64,000 nucleotides of DNA. It comes from Dromaius novaehollandiae. Its lineage: Eukaryota > Chordata > Aves > Casuariiformes > Dromaiidae. Each line of letters starts with the position of its first letter. Position 1 is the stretch's first letter. Where the stretch lies: contig NC_088098.1 of NCBI RefSeq assembly GCF_036370855.1, positions 200,429,336 to 200,493,335 on the forward strand. Reading direction: 5' to 3'. Below, piece by piece: positions 37,301 through 48,940 of the stretch. The notes beneath the pieces are model-generated. The model was not told the origin of the DNA. It was given only the letters and a program-made list of their open reading frames with translations, and ran no database searches. Made by a program: the position numbers and the translations under genes.

Positions 37301-39059
37301 GGCAGAGTACAGACAGAACTACACTTCCATGCCAGCTGATGGCATAAATCTTAATTAAATTATAGGATAAAGGAGTGTTGCATACCATTTAACAGCTCCT
37401 CCCTCAAAAGGAAAATTCCTCCAAGTGATTTTTTTTTCAATTCTCCTTTCCAAAATGCCTTGTATATTAAATGCCCCTTGGATTGCACTTGAATATATTC
37501 AGCTTTAATAAAAGTAGACTATAACACACAACTACATCTTCACTTACCAATGCTTTATGTCTTTGCAGACATGATAAAAAAAAAAAAAAAAAAGAGGTGC
37601 ATTGGCCTAAATTTTTTACTATTAGATGTGATTCTAGGTTCATTCCTCAAATAGGGTAAAGAATCTATTTTTCTAATGAAGAGCTGTATTTTGGCATTCC
37701 TGTTGGAAGACAAACTTTTGTATCTTTCAGTTACAGCATTCTTATCATTAATTTTATAACCTACCTCTTAAAGAACTGTGTAATTTAAATTGATATGCAT
37801 ACCTGAAAGCTTTCTTTATAAGCTGTAGTTCCTTCTGTAGTTTCAGTTTCATGGCTAATCTCTAACGGCACTTTTGTTTTTACTGCCCATTTTATCAGAC
37901 AAACTGCAATCTTGCACCTTGTTAAGGAAGCAAAGCGAGAAGAACAATATATTATACTGTTGACAAGGTAGATAAGACTATTATTTACCTTGACTTTTTT
38001 TGAGGAATAGTATTCTTCATGTAACAGAATAAGAGATAAAGCATATCCTAATATGATAGTAATTTACAAATGAAAAGGAACTTTCTTCCACTTGCTGTCA
38101 ACACTTGTAAAGAAACTATTACCTAGTGCAACAATTCTATACCAAACCCAGTTTGCAGTTGACTATTTTGGAAGCAAAGCTAGTTTCTAATTCAGTCAGC
38201 TAAGGTAAAATCTGTGCTCTGCACTGAATTATAGACAGTGTTTTGTCTGATTCGAAGTTCTTCCCTTTAGATTCTTGAATGGAGTAGGGTCTGGTTATCT
38301 TCGGAAGCATGTTTCTTCATTCCCCTTGTCTTGCTTTGCCCTACAGGAAAAAGCCATCAGGATGGGGAAGGGGATGTTTCGTGCTAATGATGGCAGGTGA
38401 ATGGAACTGCGTATCTGCAAAAGCTGTAAGACACTATAAGTTTAATGTCCTGCAAAACATTCTGGTTTAAACTGGGATGAAGGTGAGCAATAACAGCACA
38501 GAAATGGAAAAATTAACCACTTAACTTCTTCATTGGAACAAAATGGCATAAACAAAGCTGTAAAGGAAATTTTAGCTTGTAGAAGGAAAGTGAATGTATT
38601 TTAACAGACTGTTCATGTTCTGTGGTGATGGCTGTGAAAGAAATGCCTATTTGAAACATACAATAAAATGCATAAAAACCTCACAGATTAAAGTCGTTAA
38701 ATGCCTCTAGAAGAGACAATTAAACTCAGATTATATAGTTCAATATAATTTCTGTCATAGATTGCATTATGCAGTGCATCTAGTTTATGGGAGCATTCTT
38801 TGTATTTTGTTCAAACAACTTTAAAAAGAATTAATCAGTGAGGCTCCCACAGATTCCCTAGATTATTCCTTGCGGTTTGCCAGGCAACTCTCCTCGTCTT
38901 CCCCCTCTCCCCACCCCCGATTCATCCTAAAATGTTCTTATTATTCTTTTTGAAGCAGCTGTAATTGGAAATTCCTTTCAGTTCTTCCCCCAGCCTTTTC
39001 TTCCTTATCAGACAGCCAGAGGGCGAGGTGTATTAATAGCAGTGGCATGACTCGGTAGC
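28353..39059. other. FDX1-RDX intergenic spacer, right part
   Basis: AT-rich sequence. A 148-codon open frame on the minus strand (28501-28947) shows no recognisable domain. A region at about 35.97-36.62 kb is richer in GC and could be a regulatory element or an old repeat, but nothing identifies it. An A-tract lies at about 37577-37593. No tRNA, snoRNA or miRNA hairpin was recognised. Confidence 0.5.
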
Positions 39060-39310
39060 TCAAGTGGGTCCCTCCGCACCGGGCTCCGCTGTTGGCCTCC
39101 CAGCCCTGTTGCCGCCGGGCAGGGAGCACCTTCACTTCCAGGCCTCGGAGCCCCCCGCGCCGCCTCCCCTCGCGGGTGCCCGCCGCCTCACCAGGGCCGC
39201 GCGCAGCCCTCGGCGCTGCCGCGGCGCCATCCCGCCCTTCAGCCCCCCCGCCCGGCTCTGGCACTCCGGGCAGCGGCTTCGCCCCGCCCTGCGCGCATGC
39301 CCCGCCGCCT

Positions 39311-39322
39311 CGCGCATGCGCA
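39311..39322. promoter_or_regulatory. RDX: perfect NRF1 motif in RDX promoter
   Basis: CGCGCATGCGCA matches the palindromic NRF1 consensus YGCGCAYGCGCR at all twelve positions. A second, imperfect TGCGCGCATGC lies just upstream at 39290-39300. NRF1 typically binds in CpG-island core promoters a little upstream of the start site. Confidence 0.75.
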
Positions 39323-39329
39323 GCGGGAG

Positions 39330-39636
39330 CGCGGGGCAGACTCCGATGCGGGGCGGGCGGGGGGAGATCTGAACGGCGGCGCCGCCGCCATATTGCGGAG
39401 CTGTCACCGGCAGCCGCGCTTTGCGCCTCTTCGCCGGCGGCGCCGCGAGCAGCACGGGCGGCCCCGCAGCACCGCCTGTCCCGGTGCGAGGGGGGAGCTG
39501 CGCGGCGGCGGGGGGGGACGCCCTGGCCAACGCGGAGCGGAGAGCGGAGCGCCCAGCAGCCCACCCCGGCGTTTTGTCCCCCCCCCGCCCGGCGCCGCGG
39601 AGCGCCCACCCCCGCAGCCGGGCAGCGGAGCCGCAG
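39330..39636 (+). other. RDX: RDX exon 1, probable 5' UTR exon (start approximate)
   Basis: The last base of the exon is set by a good donor, CCGCAG|GTGAGG, at 39636/39637. Radixin genes have a 5' UTR exon in a CpG island far upstream of the exon with the ATG, and this is the only such island. The start is inferred from the NRF1 (39311-39322) and YY1 (39384-39394) motifs. Without transcript data the exon remains a prediction. The reading frame that joins the ATG exon is open throughout this exon (see the finding on the leader). Confidence 0.6.
39384..39394 (-). promoter_or_regulatory. RDX: YY1 motif near RDX start site
   Basis: The minus strand reads AATATGGCGGC, matching the YY1 consensus AANATGGCGGC. 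In CpG-island genes this motif commonly lies just downstream of the transcription start, which supports a start near 39.33-39.39 kb. Confidence 0.7.
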
Positions 39637-39650
39637 GTGAGGGGGGGCGC

Positions 39651-39674
39651 GGCCGGGCCGGGCCGGGCCGGGCC
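39651..39674. repeat. (GGCCG)n pentanucleotide repeat
   Basis: Nearly five perfect GGCCG units lie 15 bases after the RDX exon 1 donor, preceded and followed by G-runs. Read as GGGCC repeats, the tract could form G-quadruplexes. Confidence 0.85.
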
Positions 39675-42600
39675 CCGCGGGGCGCGCAGGGGCCGGGGCG
39701 CGGGCGGCTGTCAGCGGGCGCGGGGCGGGGTCTCGGCGGCGCCGGCGGGCGGCGCGGCGGAGGGAGGCCGCGGCGCGGGGGTCGGCGCTCCCCGCGGCCG
39801 CCTCCGTGGCGGCGCCGGCGGCGACGCCGACTTGTTGCGGCGGCGGCGGCGTAACGCGCCGCGGCTCGGAAACAAAACCGCGGCCGGGCCGCGGCGGGCG
39901 GTGCGCGGGGGAGCCGCGGAGCGCGGCCGCGGCGCCTGCATTATTCATGCGTCCGGGCTGCGCGGCCCGCGGGGCCGCCGCGGACATGTGGCAGTCGGCT
40001 CGGCCAGCTGACCGTGGCGGTGCGGCGGAATAAGAAGGAATTACTTCATAAACGAGTGCTGTGGAGCATCTGTTGCTGTCTATTGTTTTCAACAAATGTA
40101 CATTTTGGAGTCCTTAAGTGCTGCTCGACGTAATGGGCGCAGCGGCCCTGAATGAGCCATTGTGCATTGTTTTTGAATGGGTTAATGTTTTGCACAAGTC
40201 GTGGGCATTTGTAATCAACATCACCGCTTAAAGGCTTGCGAAGATAAGGAACCTGAGTTTATTAAACTTTGCAGAATTAACTTGTTTTTGATAGTTTTCT
40301 TAATTTGAACACGGAAAAAATTCCCTTTGGACTCAGTGCCAATACAACTGGTTGTATCAGCTGTAAGGTGCCATGAAGCTGTCTTTTCCAGTCCATGTCA
40401 TGTCCTAGAGAAGTATTACATGTTCCTAACTCTGGTATGTACTTCTAAAAAGCATTTATTTGATTAAGTTATGGGAGCTGCAATTCAGAGTTCTTGTTCT
40501 TTGTGCGTGGTTGGTGTCAGGCCTCAGACAAGTCTCTGCATCATCTTCTGTCAAGTTCTCATCAGCAGTATTTGTCATCCTGTTTGTCACAAATGTTTTG
40601 GGGATTCATCTGCTTGCGCAGCACCTCACAGATTGAGAAGACCGTAGAAATACCATTGTTGCCATCAGCGCTGACGTACTGCCTTGGCACAATGTTGCTG
40701 GGCAGTGTGCATTGAAAGGGAAGACGTGGTTTTGATATGCAGTAATATTAAAGCTGCTGTGATGAGGTAATTTTGTCATTCTTAAGGATGAGAGAAAACT
40801 AGTAACAGTTTATTGGATTATAAGACTTGTCTTTATGGATTTATTGATTTAGCATAAGAGAGGCAGTGAGAAAAATAAACTGTAAGGCAATGTAATGTTC
40901 CCACATAAGCAACCCCCCCGTAGCAAATGGCAATTGCAGGTCAATGGCATATTTCCAAGTTTTGTGCCAAAGTGACACAGCTCTTCTGTCAGGTTGGGAG
41001 ACTAGAGAGCAAAAGTACAATAAACAGTTTAAAAAACAATCTAACACAGAAGTGGAAATGGAGTGACATGTCAGGAGCTGTCCAGAGAGTTTTCCTTGAG
41101 TGCTGACTGTAAGAAACTTTGTACAAGTGACTGTAGGGAGGGCACAGAAAGTTTTGGTCAGTGACTACTTCTGACATGCAATAGAGAAAATTGTGGAGTT
41201 TGGTAATATTCAGAGCTGCCAGGATAAAGTTGATGCACAAGAAATTAGGCAAAGCCATAGAGAGAGTGAGAGTATGGGTCCATCTGCAAGATGCAAGATT
41301 AGTGGGGTGAGAAATCTAGCTGGTTATGACAACAAAAGACAGTTCCTGGTAAAGAAAGCAAGCAAGTTACTTTAGCCATTGTCCGAATAGGTATATGGAT
41401 TTTTTTCTTCCACAGTCTTTAACTGTTGGTCAGCTTTTTAAGAAAGGGTACTTCTGGTGGCAGAGATTGAGAGGGGAGTTGTTCGAGGCATTACTTCTTT
41501 GTATTGGATGTGTTAAATACATCAAAGCTGTAATATCACTTTGTATTGCGTTAGGAGTGTGTGGGAATACAGGAAAGGGAGGACTTTCAAGTCTGTAAGT
41601 GTGAACAAAGCTTTATACCAACTTCTGAAGAAATAAAGAAAATAGACCTAGGTAAACTCTTTCAACACTGAAGGGCTGCATCCTCAAGGTAGTTTTACCA
41701 GTAGACTAATTCTTAGTCATGCTTCAAATTCAAAGCTTTTTTCCTTTCATCTTTAGACATTTATTAATCTCTGTGAAGTGAAACCTTCAACTCTCGTAAT
41801 ACAAGGAATAAAAATATTTCATTGGCCCAAGAGGGTTAATGTTCACACCAGAACATTTTAAGAACTCTAACTAATGTATTTGGAGACTAATATGAGTGGC
41901 AAGTTCATGTTGTTACTTTTCCTTTATTTTATGAGTTTAGTTTTAAGAGACTTAACCAGATTATTCAGAAAATAAAATAAAATAAAATGTTTGGTTCTGA
42001 AATGGGATATATCCAGGATTTTGGTTATGTCATAATTTTTTCCAACTGTTTTTTTTAGAGGAAAAATTTGTTTTTCGTTGAAACAGAGTACTTGCATCAG
42101 TCAGGCATCTTAATTTCCATTTTTACTTGTATGTCAAATGTACATGGGAAGATGGCATATTTTGGTATTGTATAACACTTCAAAATCCTACAGCTATTTC
42201 AAATTGTACAGTTGTGGGTATTTTTGAAGCTAAACTTTGAAGTTAAGATTACTAAACCTAATAAACTTTATGTAAATTATATAGAATATCTGTTATTAAC
42301 TGGTAAAATTGTAAGTATTGCATGAATATTCTTTGGCTAGTCTGTAGTGGTTTTCATTTAACTACTGTGTGGCAAATGCCAAGTTTACATTTGTACTTCT
42401 GAAGTGCTTGAGAACTCCAGTTTAGATGAAATGTTTCATACTTTTCAGCATATATTTAGCTATTTAGCTACTGAAATACATTTAATGCATAATAATTGTA
42501 CTAGTTATACTGTAATTATTTTTCAGAGAGATGGCAGTTCTCTCTCAAGTATTTCTGGGGGGGAGAGTTGTGGGAAATGGTGATTTTAAGAAGGTAAAGA

Positions 42601-44537
42601 TACCAAAAGATATCAAAAAGGTGGGTATGTAAAAGTCTACGGGAGATATCCAGCAGCAGTCACATCTTGGTTATGATTGGTTTGTTATAGAACTCAGCTT
42701 TTTTTCCCCTTTTGTAATGAGATAGCTTATTTTGGTTTCTTCCATGGTTTCTCTCTGTCTCCAACATTTGTGTAGACCACCTTCCCTCATCTGTCTGAAA
42801 GAGATGTATGCAGACGTAAAGTGTATGGCACATGAACTTCTCTTTTGGACTTCAGAAAATGTGTCACTAGGGAGCTGTTAAGAGTAGTGTAAAAGATAAT
42901 TGCCCTGCAGGTCCTCAAAGGCTGCTTTGGAGCAGAGACTTTTTTGCAGAAAGCTGAGACCAGTTAGTCAGGTACAGTGAACCTGCAAGTTTCCTGTTGC
43001 TGCCTCCCCCCAAATCTAAAACTTTTAGGTGTTGTGGAAATTGGAATGGCATAAGAATCTGAGGAGAAAAAAGTATTTATTTTAAATAAGTTCTTGTAAA
43101 TAAATGGATGAGAGGGTTATACTGCTATACCCAAAGCCCTGTCATTTCCACCATCTGTATGTAGAAAAACAGATGATGAGCTTCCTTTCTATAGAGCTTA
43201 GGAGTCACACTACTTAGGGGACTGCTTCTCAGAGGAGCTCCTAAGCTGTCAGGTGGATATCCTGCTTTTGAGGATTCGTTCTCTGCCAGGCAGACATCCT
43301 GCTCGAGCCTTCTGCCTCCTCTCCCTTTCTCACCTGACCTCAGACCCATGTCTGAGTATGAATGTTTCTTTTGAAAACAGCTGCTGTATAAATTATTTGA
43401 CAGACTTTTGGCATCAAGCATATTATACGCCATCATTTTACAAAGAAAGCTTTCTTTGTCATCTTTCAACAATTGCTTTATTTGTCAGCCTCTGTGGCAT
43501 AACTGGAAACATGGATGGTAATGATTTAAAAATCTGACTTGTAGTGAAATCAATTAAAATCACAATTCTGCATTTTAAGAGAATTTTTGGAGTTCTGGGT
43601 GACTTTTATTTATTTGCATGTCATGTGGAGCCAGGTCACATTTTGGCAGTTTGGCTCAGCGTCTGAATCGCCAGCATGTACTTCGAAGGTCCCCAGGACT
43701 GGAGTGCCATAGCAGAAGGAACTCTGCAAACTCAGAACTCCGCTGAATCCTAACTTGGAAGAGGCACCTTCAGGAGCAGAAATGCCAAAGTGATGAGCCT
43801 GTGCGTACAGTAGGTCACAAGCTGTTTTCAGAATGCGGGAAGTGATATGAGGATAGTTCCCAATCCTGGCTGGCCATTTTTTCTTCTATTTGCTGTGCAA
43901 TTTGACATTGGTGTTAAGATAAAAGCAAGTATATGTAAGTAATTGTTTCAAAGCTTAACCTTTGGTAAAACTGAAATGCTTGCATCCACTACATAAATTC
44001 ACTAGAAGCACATAAGTGGCAGAAGTGAACTCTCACTCCAGTAATAATAGTGGAGATGTACAGTGTTTTGCCTGGCAGTGATTTTCAGTTTCTTTTGGCC
44101 AAATATTTTCCTAGTATTTGTTTTATTTGAATGTTAGCTGGTGCCAATAATTGGGAAAGATAGGTGTTGTTTTTCAATTCACTGCTTATTTGATTTCAAT
44201 TTTTGCACAGTCTTAAGGTCTGCAAAATTCTTATTTTTATACGGAGATAATACTTAGTTGCAATGTTTTTATGTGAATATACTGTTTTGAAATGGTGTAA
44301 CACTTTGAGTGTGAAAACATGTAGACTCGGGCTGTTGTACTATGTCTAGACCATTATTTCCATCTAATGGTACAAGTTTTACACTAGTATCTGAATTATG
44401 TTTAGTTTGATTCTTCTCATAATTTAGCACAAGGTCTTTATGATCAGAAAGAGTAATAAGCTACAGTATAGTTGACTATGAATTTATGTAATCTGTTTTG
44501 TTTTTTTTAAAGAAATGAAATGACAGGGTTGGGGTTT

Positions 44538-44554
44538 CCCCCCCCCCCCCCCCC
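44538..44554. repeat. C17 homopolymer
   Basis: Seventeen C in a row in AT-rich intron 1 of RDX, preceded by GGGGTTT. This is unusual against the local composition and is prone to length error. Confidence 0.85.
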
Positions 44555-45205
44555 TTTATTGAAAGATATTACAGCAGACACTTCAAAGAAAAATACCTGA
44601 GCTATAATTTGATTGATAGACTTCTTCTATTGCTTGTTTATTGTTATAATTACCCAGATTCATAATATCTGTGGGGCTGGTGGTGATGCTATTTATTTGT
44701 ATTGGGTTTTGCACAAGAAGATTCTTATTTTAGCTAGTGCTTTGTTTTGCTGCATATAAATGATAAATATTCATTCTATAAATTCAGTTAAATTATGTGT
44801 CTACTAATTGTGATTTGATGATGTAGAATTATCCTATAAAATTTTGTAGTCACATTTCTGATTAAAAAAATATTGCCTTGAAGCTTTAAAATAGATTTTC
44901 AAATAAGTAATTTAGGGTTGCGTGGTAGTAGTCTAACAAAATGTTTGGATAAAACCAAAAGCAAAAGATTGGGACATATTTGTGAAAGAACCTACAGTGA
45001 TAAAATATATGAAAGTTTTACAGAGTTGCTTAGAAAGTGATAGACATGTTCTCTTTTGGAAAGATTTCAGAAACTAATTGGTTGGTAACACAGATCTCAT
45101 CTTTGTGCTGTATGCTACCATCTGTTTCCTGGAGACTGGACTTAACTAATGCAGTAGTTTTAACTTTCTTTTTCTCTCTCTCCGTTTTGCATGGATTACA
45201 CTGAA

Positions 45206-45269
45206 TTCTCCTCCATGGTATTATATTTGTATTTGATTTCTCCTCCATGGTATTATATTTGTATTTGAT
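45206..45269. repeat. perfect two-copy tandem duplication, unit 32 bp
   Basis: The unit beginning TTCTCCTCCATGG and ending TATTTGAT occurs at 45206-45237 and again, identically, at 45238-45269. Perfect identity implies a recent event. It lies in RDX intron 1. Confidence 0.95.
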
Positions 45270-47688
45270 TATAGTAGAATATAGTAAGCTAATTGATTTG
45301 TATGTCAAGTTACTTGTGATCATTGTATTAAATTAAGAAAATTTAAAGTTGGAGCAATAGCATGAAAAGATACAGATTTACTGTTGGAGAGACTGCTCTA
45401 TAAATCTTTTTTGCTGCTGTATTGAAGAATAGGTCATGGTGTCTTGGACTTACTAAAGGTTTCAGAGAATTTCTAGCAAGACGTACTAACTTTGCATTCA
45501 AAGAGAAGGATTTACCTTACCATACCTCTTTTTGTGTGCCTGTAGTTATATTTGCATTGAAAATAATTGTGCTACTTTTTATTGCTTTTAGTGCTGTAGA
45601 GTTGGCACACTTATAAAATGGTGGATGAGAATCTAATTTAGCTTTTGGATTGTTAATTAACTGAGTTTAATTCTAGGGCTTCAAGCTGCCTTTAGTTTCA
45701 CTGGCAATGAGACTCTACTGGCAAAAAGGTGAACAGAGAGATTACTACAGATCAGAATCCTACTTACTGATAGTAAAAGTTAGAGCCAAGGTTGTTTTGT
45801 TTTTTATAAGTCTCTAGAAATTTTCTGAGGAGTGCATTAGAGAAAGCAGGGAGAAGAACAAAGAATCTATTCTGTGAAGTGAAAATATGCTGTTGAATTT
45901 TATCAAAGGACAGTGTTATAACGCTCCAGAAGACCTTATAGAAAAATCTGTTTTTCTTTCCTTTTTCTCCTGGTAAAATTGAAATGTTTTGAAAATAAGT
46001 TGCAGAAAAGTGTAGAAGTAGTTTGTATTTTTCAAGAATATATTGAACTAAGTCTTAGAATAATGAAGTAGTCTCGCTGATACTTTCCAATACTTTAGAA
46101 TATCTTCTATAACTAAAAGCTATTTCAAAATGTACAGAAATTTCATTGGCCTTATGCTAGCCAAATTTAGTATTATACCTTTATTATTGTGCTCTGTTAA
46201 TTTTGTCATAACAAATATACCTTAAGGATATTGTGTTAATTTTTCAGGCTGTTTTTTCCTTAAACAAAATTTGCTCTGTATCCATATGACAACATTAGAT
46301 CTTTCTTTATATGATTTTTAGAGTCATAACATTCTTTTTTTTAACCAGCCAGCAACATTGATATCTTTTAAATTCCTCTTTCATCCATTGCCTGTTTTCT
46401 CCAGTCCCTCTTTTCAAATGTAGCTCTACAGATCAGGAAAAAATACCCCCCCCTGCTATTGCACCATAGGTTGCTGTGCAGATCTTGCTGATATTTAGCT
46501 TATTTTTTTAATTACCTAGAAGTAAAGAGAAAATAACTTCTTCGAATATATCTAACAGTATACTTGCTTGTTTCTTTAAGAATGATAAATTATGTACTTA
46601 TCAAAAAATCAAAGTTTCGTATCAATTACTCCAATATTGTTTTATTCCTTAAATTTTTTTCTTCAATATCTCTGAAAACTTTATCTGTCTGAGATAGCCA
46701 TGGAATTATAATGATGGAATCTCGGATTGCGATGACTTTTTCTCATTTTTCGTAGTGTAACCTTTCTAGTCAATATTATTTTTGCAGATAATGCCGCCTT
46801 TGGTACTCTTTGCAGACCAGCAGCAGGTCTGAGTCATAAAAATCATTACTTTAAAAGTGCCTGAGAAGGTGATTAGATGCTTATTCTTTCTCAGTTAGAG
46901 TAAATTGCACGGAGGGAGGATGCTGCCTACCAATAAAATTGCAAACATACTTTCTTCAAGGTATAAAAACTATTTTGAATTTCCAGGACACAATAGTAAA
47001 TACTTCTGTTACCATGCAGCCATAGGTTGTAACCTTTTGTAAAAAAAAGGAAAAAAAAAAAGGCGGGGGGGGGGGAAAGAAATGAATAGTTCTTTCTTTT
47101 TTTTGCTATGATGGCGCACTTGCATTTCTCTTCTCTTTGGGAAAAAATTAGCACGTTGTTTGTTCACTAAGTGAAATGGATGCTTTAATAGGCATGAAAT
47201 AAAATTTAGATTTTAAAGATCATATTAGGTTATTCTTCATTTTCATGATGTTTCAAGTTTGAGTGGAGTTGACAGATTAAATTGCAGCTTTGTAGTTCCT
47301 TGTACAAATCTTACTTTCTCTCAAGTAATGGTAATAGTTTTTAGTGTTACGTCTGGTATGAAAGTTTTTAAAGGAATGTGTAGCGTTTGGGGAGCTTGTC
47401 TCTTTATTCTAACATTAGTGGATTAGTACTCTAGGAAGACTAGAGAGGATGGCACTTTCTAGATACCTGCAGCTTGTGGTACTGGGTTACTCGGTTGTTT
47501 TGTATTGATGTTATCTACTGAGGAGTGTGTTTTGTACATTGTATTTTTGTGAACATGTGTATTTTTGAACATGTGTATTTTGTAGAACACTTGTTTATCT
47601 GCTTTGGAATTTGTACTATTTGCTGTGATGTACATGAACTCTGTTATGATTATTTTAAAAACAACCCTTTTATATTTGTTTTTGACAG

Positions 47689-47765
47689 AAGGGGACAAAG
47701 AGTTTGTAGAAGGCTTATTTGGACAAGAGACCGTAAAGAAAACAACAAAAAAAATGCCGAAACCA
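47689..47765 (+). CDS. RDX: RDX (radixin) exon 2 with start codon; CDS 47754-47765
   Basis: Radixin is an ERM protein that links cortical actin to plasma-membrane proteins in microvilli, stereocilia and bile canaliculi. Its N-terminal FERM domain binds PIP2 and membrane tails, and its C-terminus binds F-actin. This exon runs from a TTTTTGACAG acceptor to a GTAAGT donor. The ATG at 47754-47756 follows an A-rich leader (A at -3). Only Met-Pro-Lys-Pro (residues 1-4) is encoded before the donor, the short first coding exon also found in human ERM genes. The next exon continues INVRVTTMD, exactly as in radixin. No stop in the ATG frame occurs in the 65 leader bases of this exon. The start at MPKP is chosen by family conservation. 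Confidence 0.93.
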
Positions 47766-48779
47766 GTAAGTAGCTGTTTTCTTACTTATCTAGAATTTAA
47801 CAGGATTTTCACCTTTTAGAGGTGATCAGCTGTAATAGTTTTGACCCTTGTCATTAGTAGATTTCATAAGATCTGCTGAAGTGCATGTATCTGGAGTTCA
47901 GGTAGTTTAATACCAACGCGTGAAGAAAAGGTCAAAAAATACTGGTACTGCAATGAGTTGTGTGTAGTGCACTTGGAGATGTGGGCAGTACTCAGTGACC
48001 ATAGCGGTCACCATTTGGCTGGCAGGAAGAATGGCTTTTCAGGACTTGTCAACTTTGGGATGAGGTAGCATACAGTGGTTAACAGAGGCATACTTTGAGC
48101 CTAACTCAAGGTCTGGTAGAATCAGTGGAAGGATTTGCTGCAGGATTTGGCAGGGAAAGGCAGTGCATGTGCAGTGAGTTAGTCATAGCAAGAGGGCCAA
48201 TTTAGGTGGTTGTTTAACCATGTTAGAAGGTATAACCTAGAGGGTAAGTGCAGGAGGGAGAGAACAAGCAATTTTTGTCATCTCCTGTTCACCTCTCAGC
48301 TGAGATAAGGGTTTATCCACTTTCTACCCAGAAAAAAAATAATTAAGTCTCTGACTCTTGCTTCAATATTTGTTCTAGAATTCTTTAAGGAGATTGTTAT
48401 TCTGCCACTTGATTCTTTTGCTGTTGATGTAATATGGGAAACCTAGGATTTCATCTGCTATGTGTTAAATGACTTTTGGTTGTCTCTTCCTCCTAAATCC
48501 AGTGAGTGAAGGATGTGGAAGGGGGGAACTAAATTATCAGTGGAGGTTATTTCTATACAGTTCAATTGACTTATGGAGTAGCTGTCAAGCTTTCATTGTT
48601 TACTGGTGTTTCATTGAGTTTGCAACTTAGTAATAGAGCTGCCCTGTTCCTAATCATAAGTAAGTGTGTGTGTGTGTATGCACATAACGGTATGGACATA
48701 CAGATATATAAAAGGTTTTTGCTATTAATCAAAAAATACCAGTGTACATAAGCTGTATTCTATGCCAATATTTGGAAAT

Positions 48780-48940
48780 GGTGCAGCTTAATGAATAATG
48801 TGAGTGTTGGACTATCCAAGGATTAAGTTCTCTTCTGAGCTTTGCTGTTGGTCTGTTGGCTGACACTGACCATATTGCTTTTTCTGCGATTTTGTTTTTT
48901 CCCCCCCTGGATGGGGGCAATATAATAGCATTTTATGAAA
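48780..48940 (+). mobile_element. probable MIR-like (CORE-SINE) relic
   Basis: The words GTGTTGGACT, GAGCTTTGCTG, GGTCTGTTGGCTGACACTGACC and GATGGGGGCAATATAATAGCA occur in the order of amniote MIR-type SINEs. That order is a tRNA-derived head, the SINE core, then a 'cctcagtttcc...aaatggggataataata' region. Divergence is strong and edges are approximate. Confidence 0.5.

Larger units (their letters stand above)
39060..40030. promoter_or_regulatory. RDX: RDX CpG-island promoter
   Basis: A sharply bounded GC- and CpG-rich island contains the probable RDX first exon. It has no TATA box at the likely start. NRF1 and YY1 motifs and poly-C/poly-G runs are visible. The long open frames seen on both strands (for example 384 codons at 38941-40095 on the minus strand) are compositional. 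The island extends into intron 1 up to about 40.03 kb, where the sequence returns to AT-rich. Confidence 0.88.
39637..47688 (+). other. RDX: RDX intron 1
   Basis: This intron of 8052 bases runs from the GTGAGG donor of exon 1 to a TTTTTGACAG acceptor. Its first 400 bases are CpG island with a GGCCG repeat, and the rest is AT-rich. It contains a (AAAAT)n stretch near 41967-41987, a C17 run, a 32-bp tandem duplication, and an A/G homopolymer pair near 47041-47077. No further gene is recognised. Confidence 0.75.

Noticed and set aside
38941-40095. 384-codon minus-strand frame and several plus-strand frames at the RDX island
   Set aside because: Stop codons are rare in such GC-rich sequence. The translations are low-complexity and unrelated to any family, and the region is better explained as promoter and 5' UTR exon.
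43125-43537. Overlapping 115- and 94-codon frames in RDX intron 1
   Set aside because: Opposite-strand shadows of each other with no domain or exon signals.
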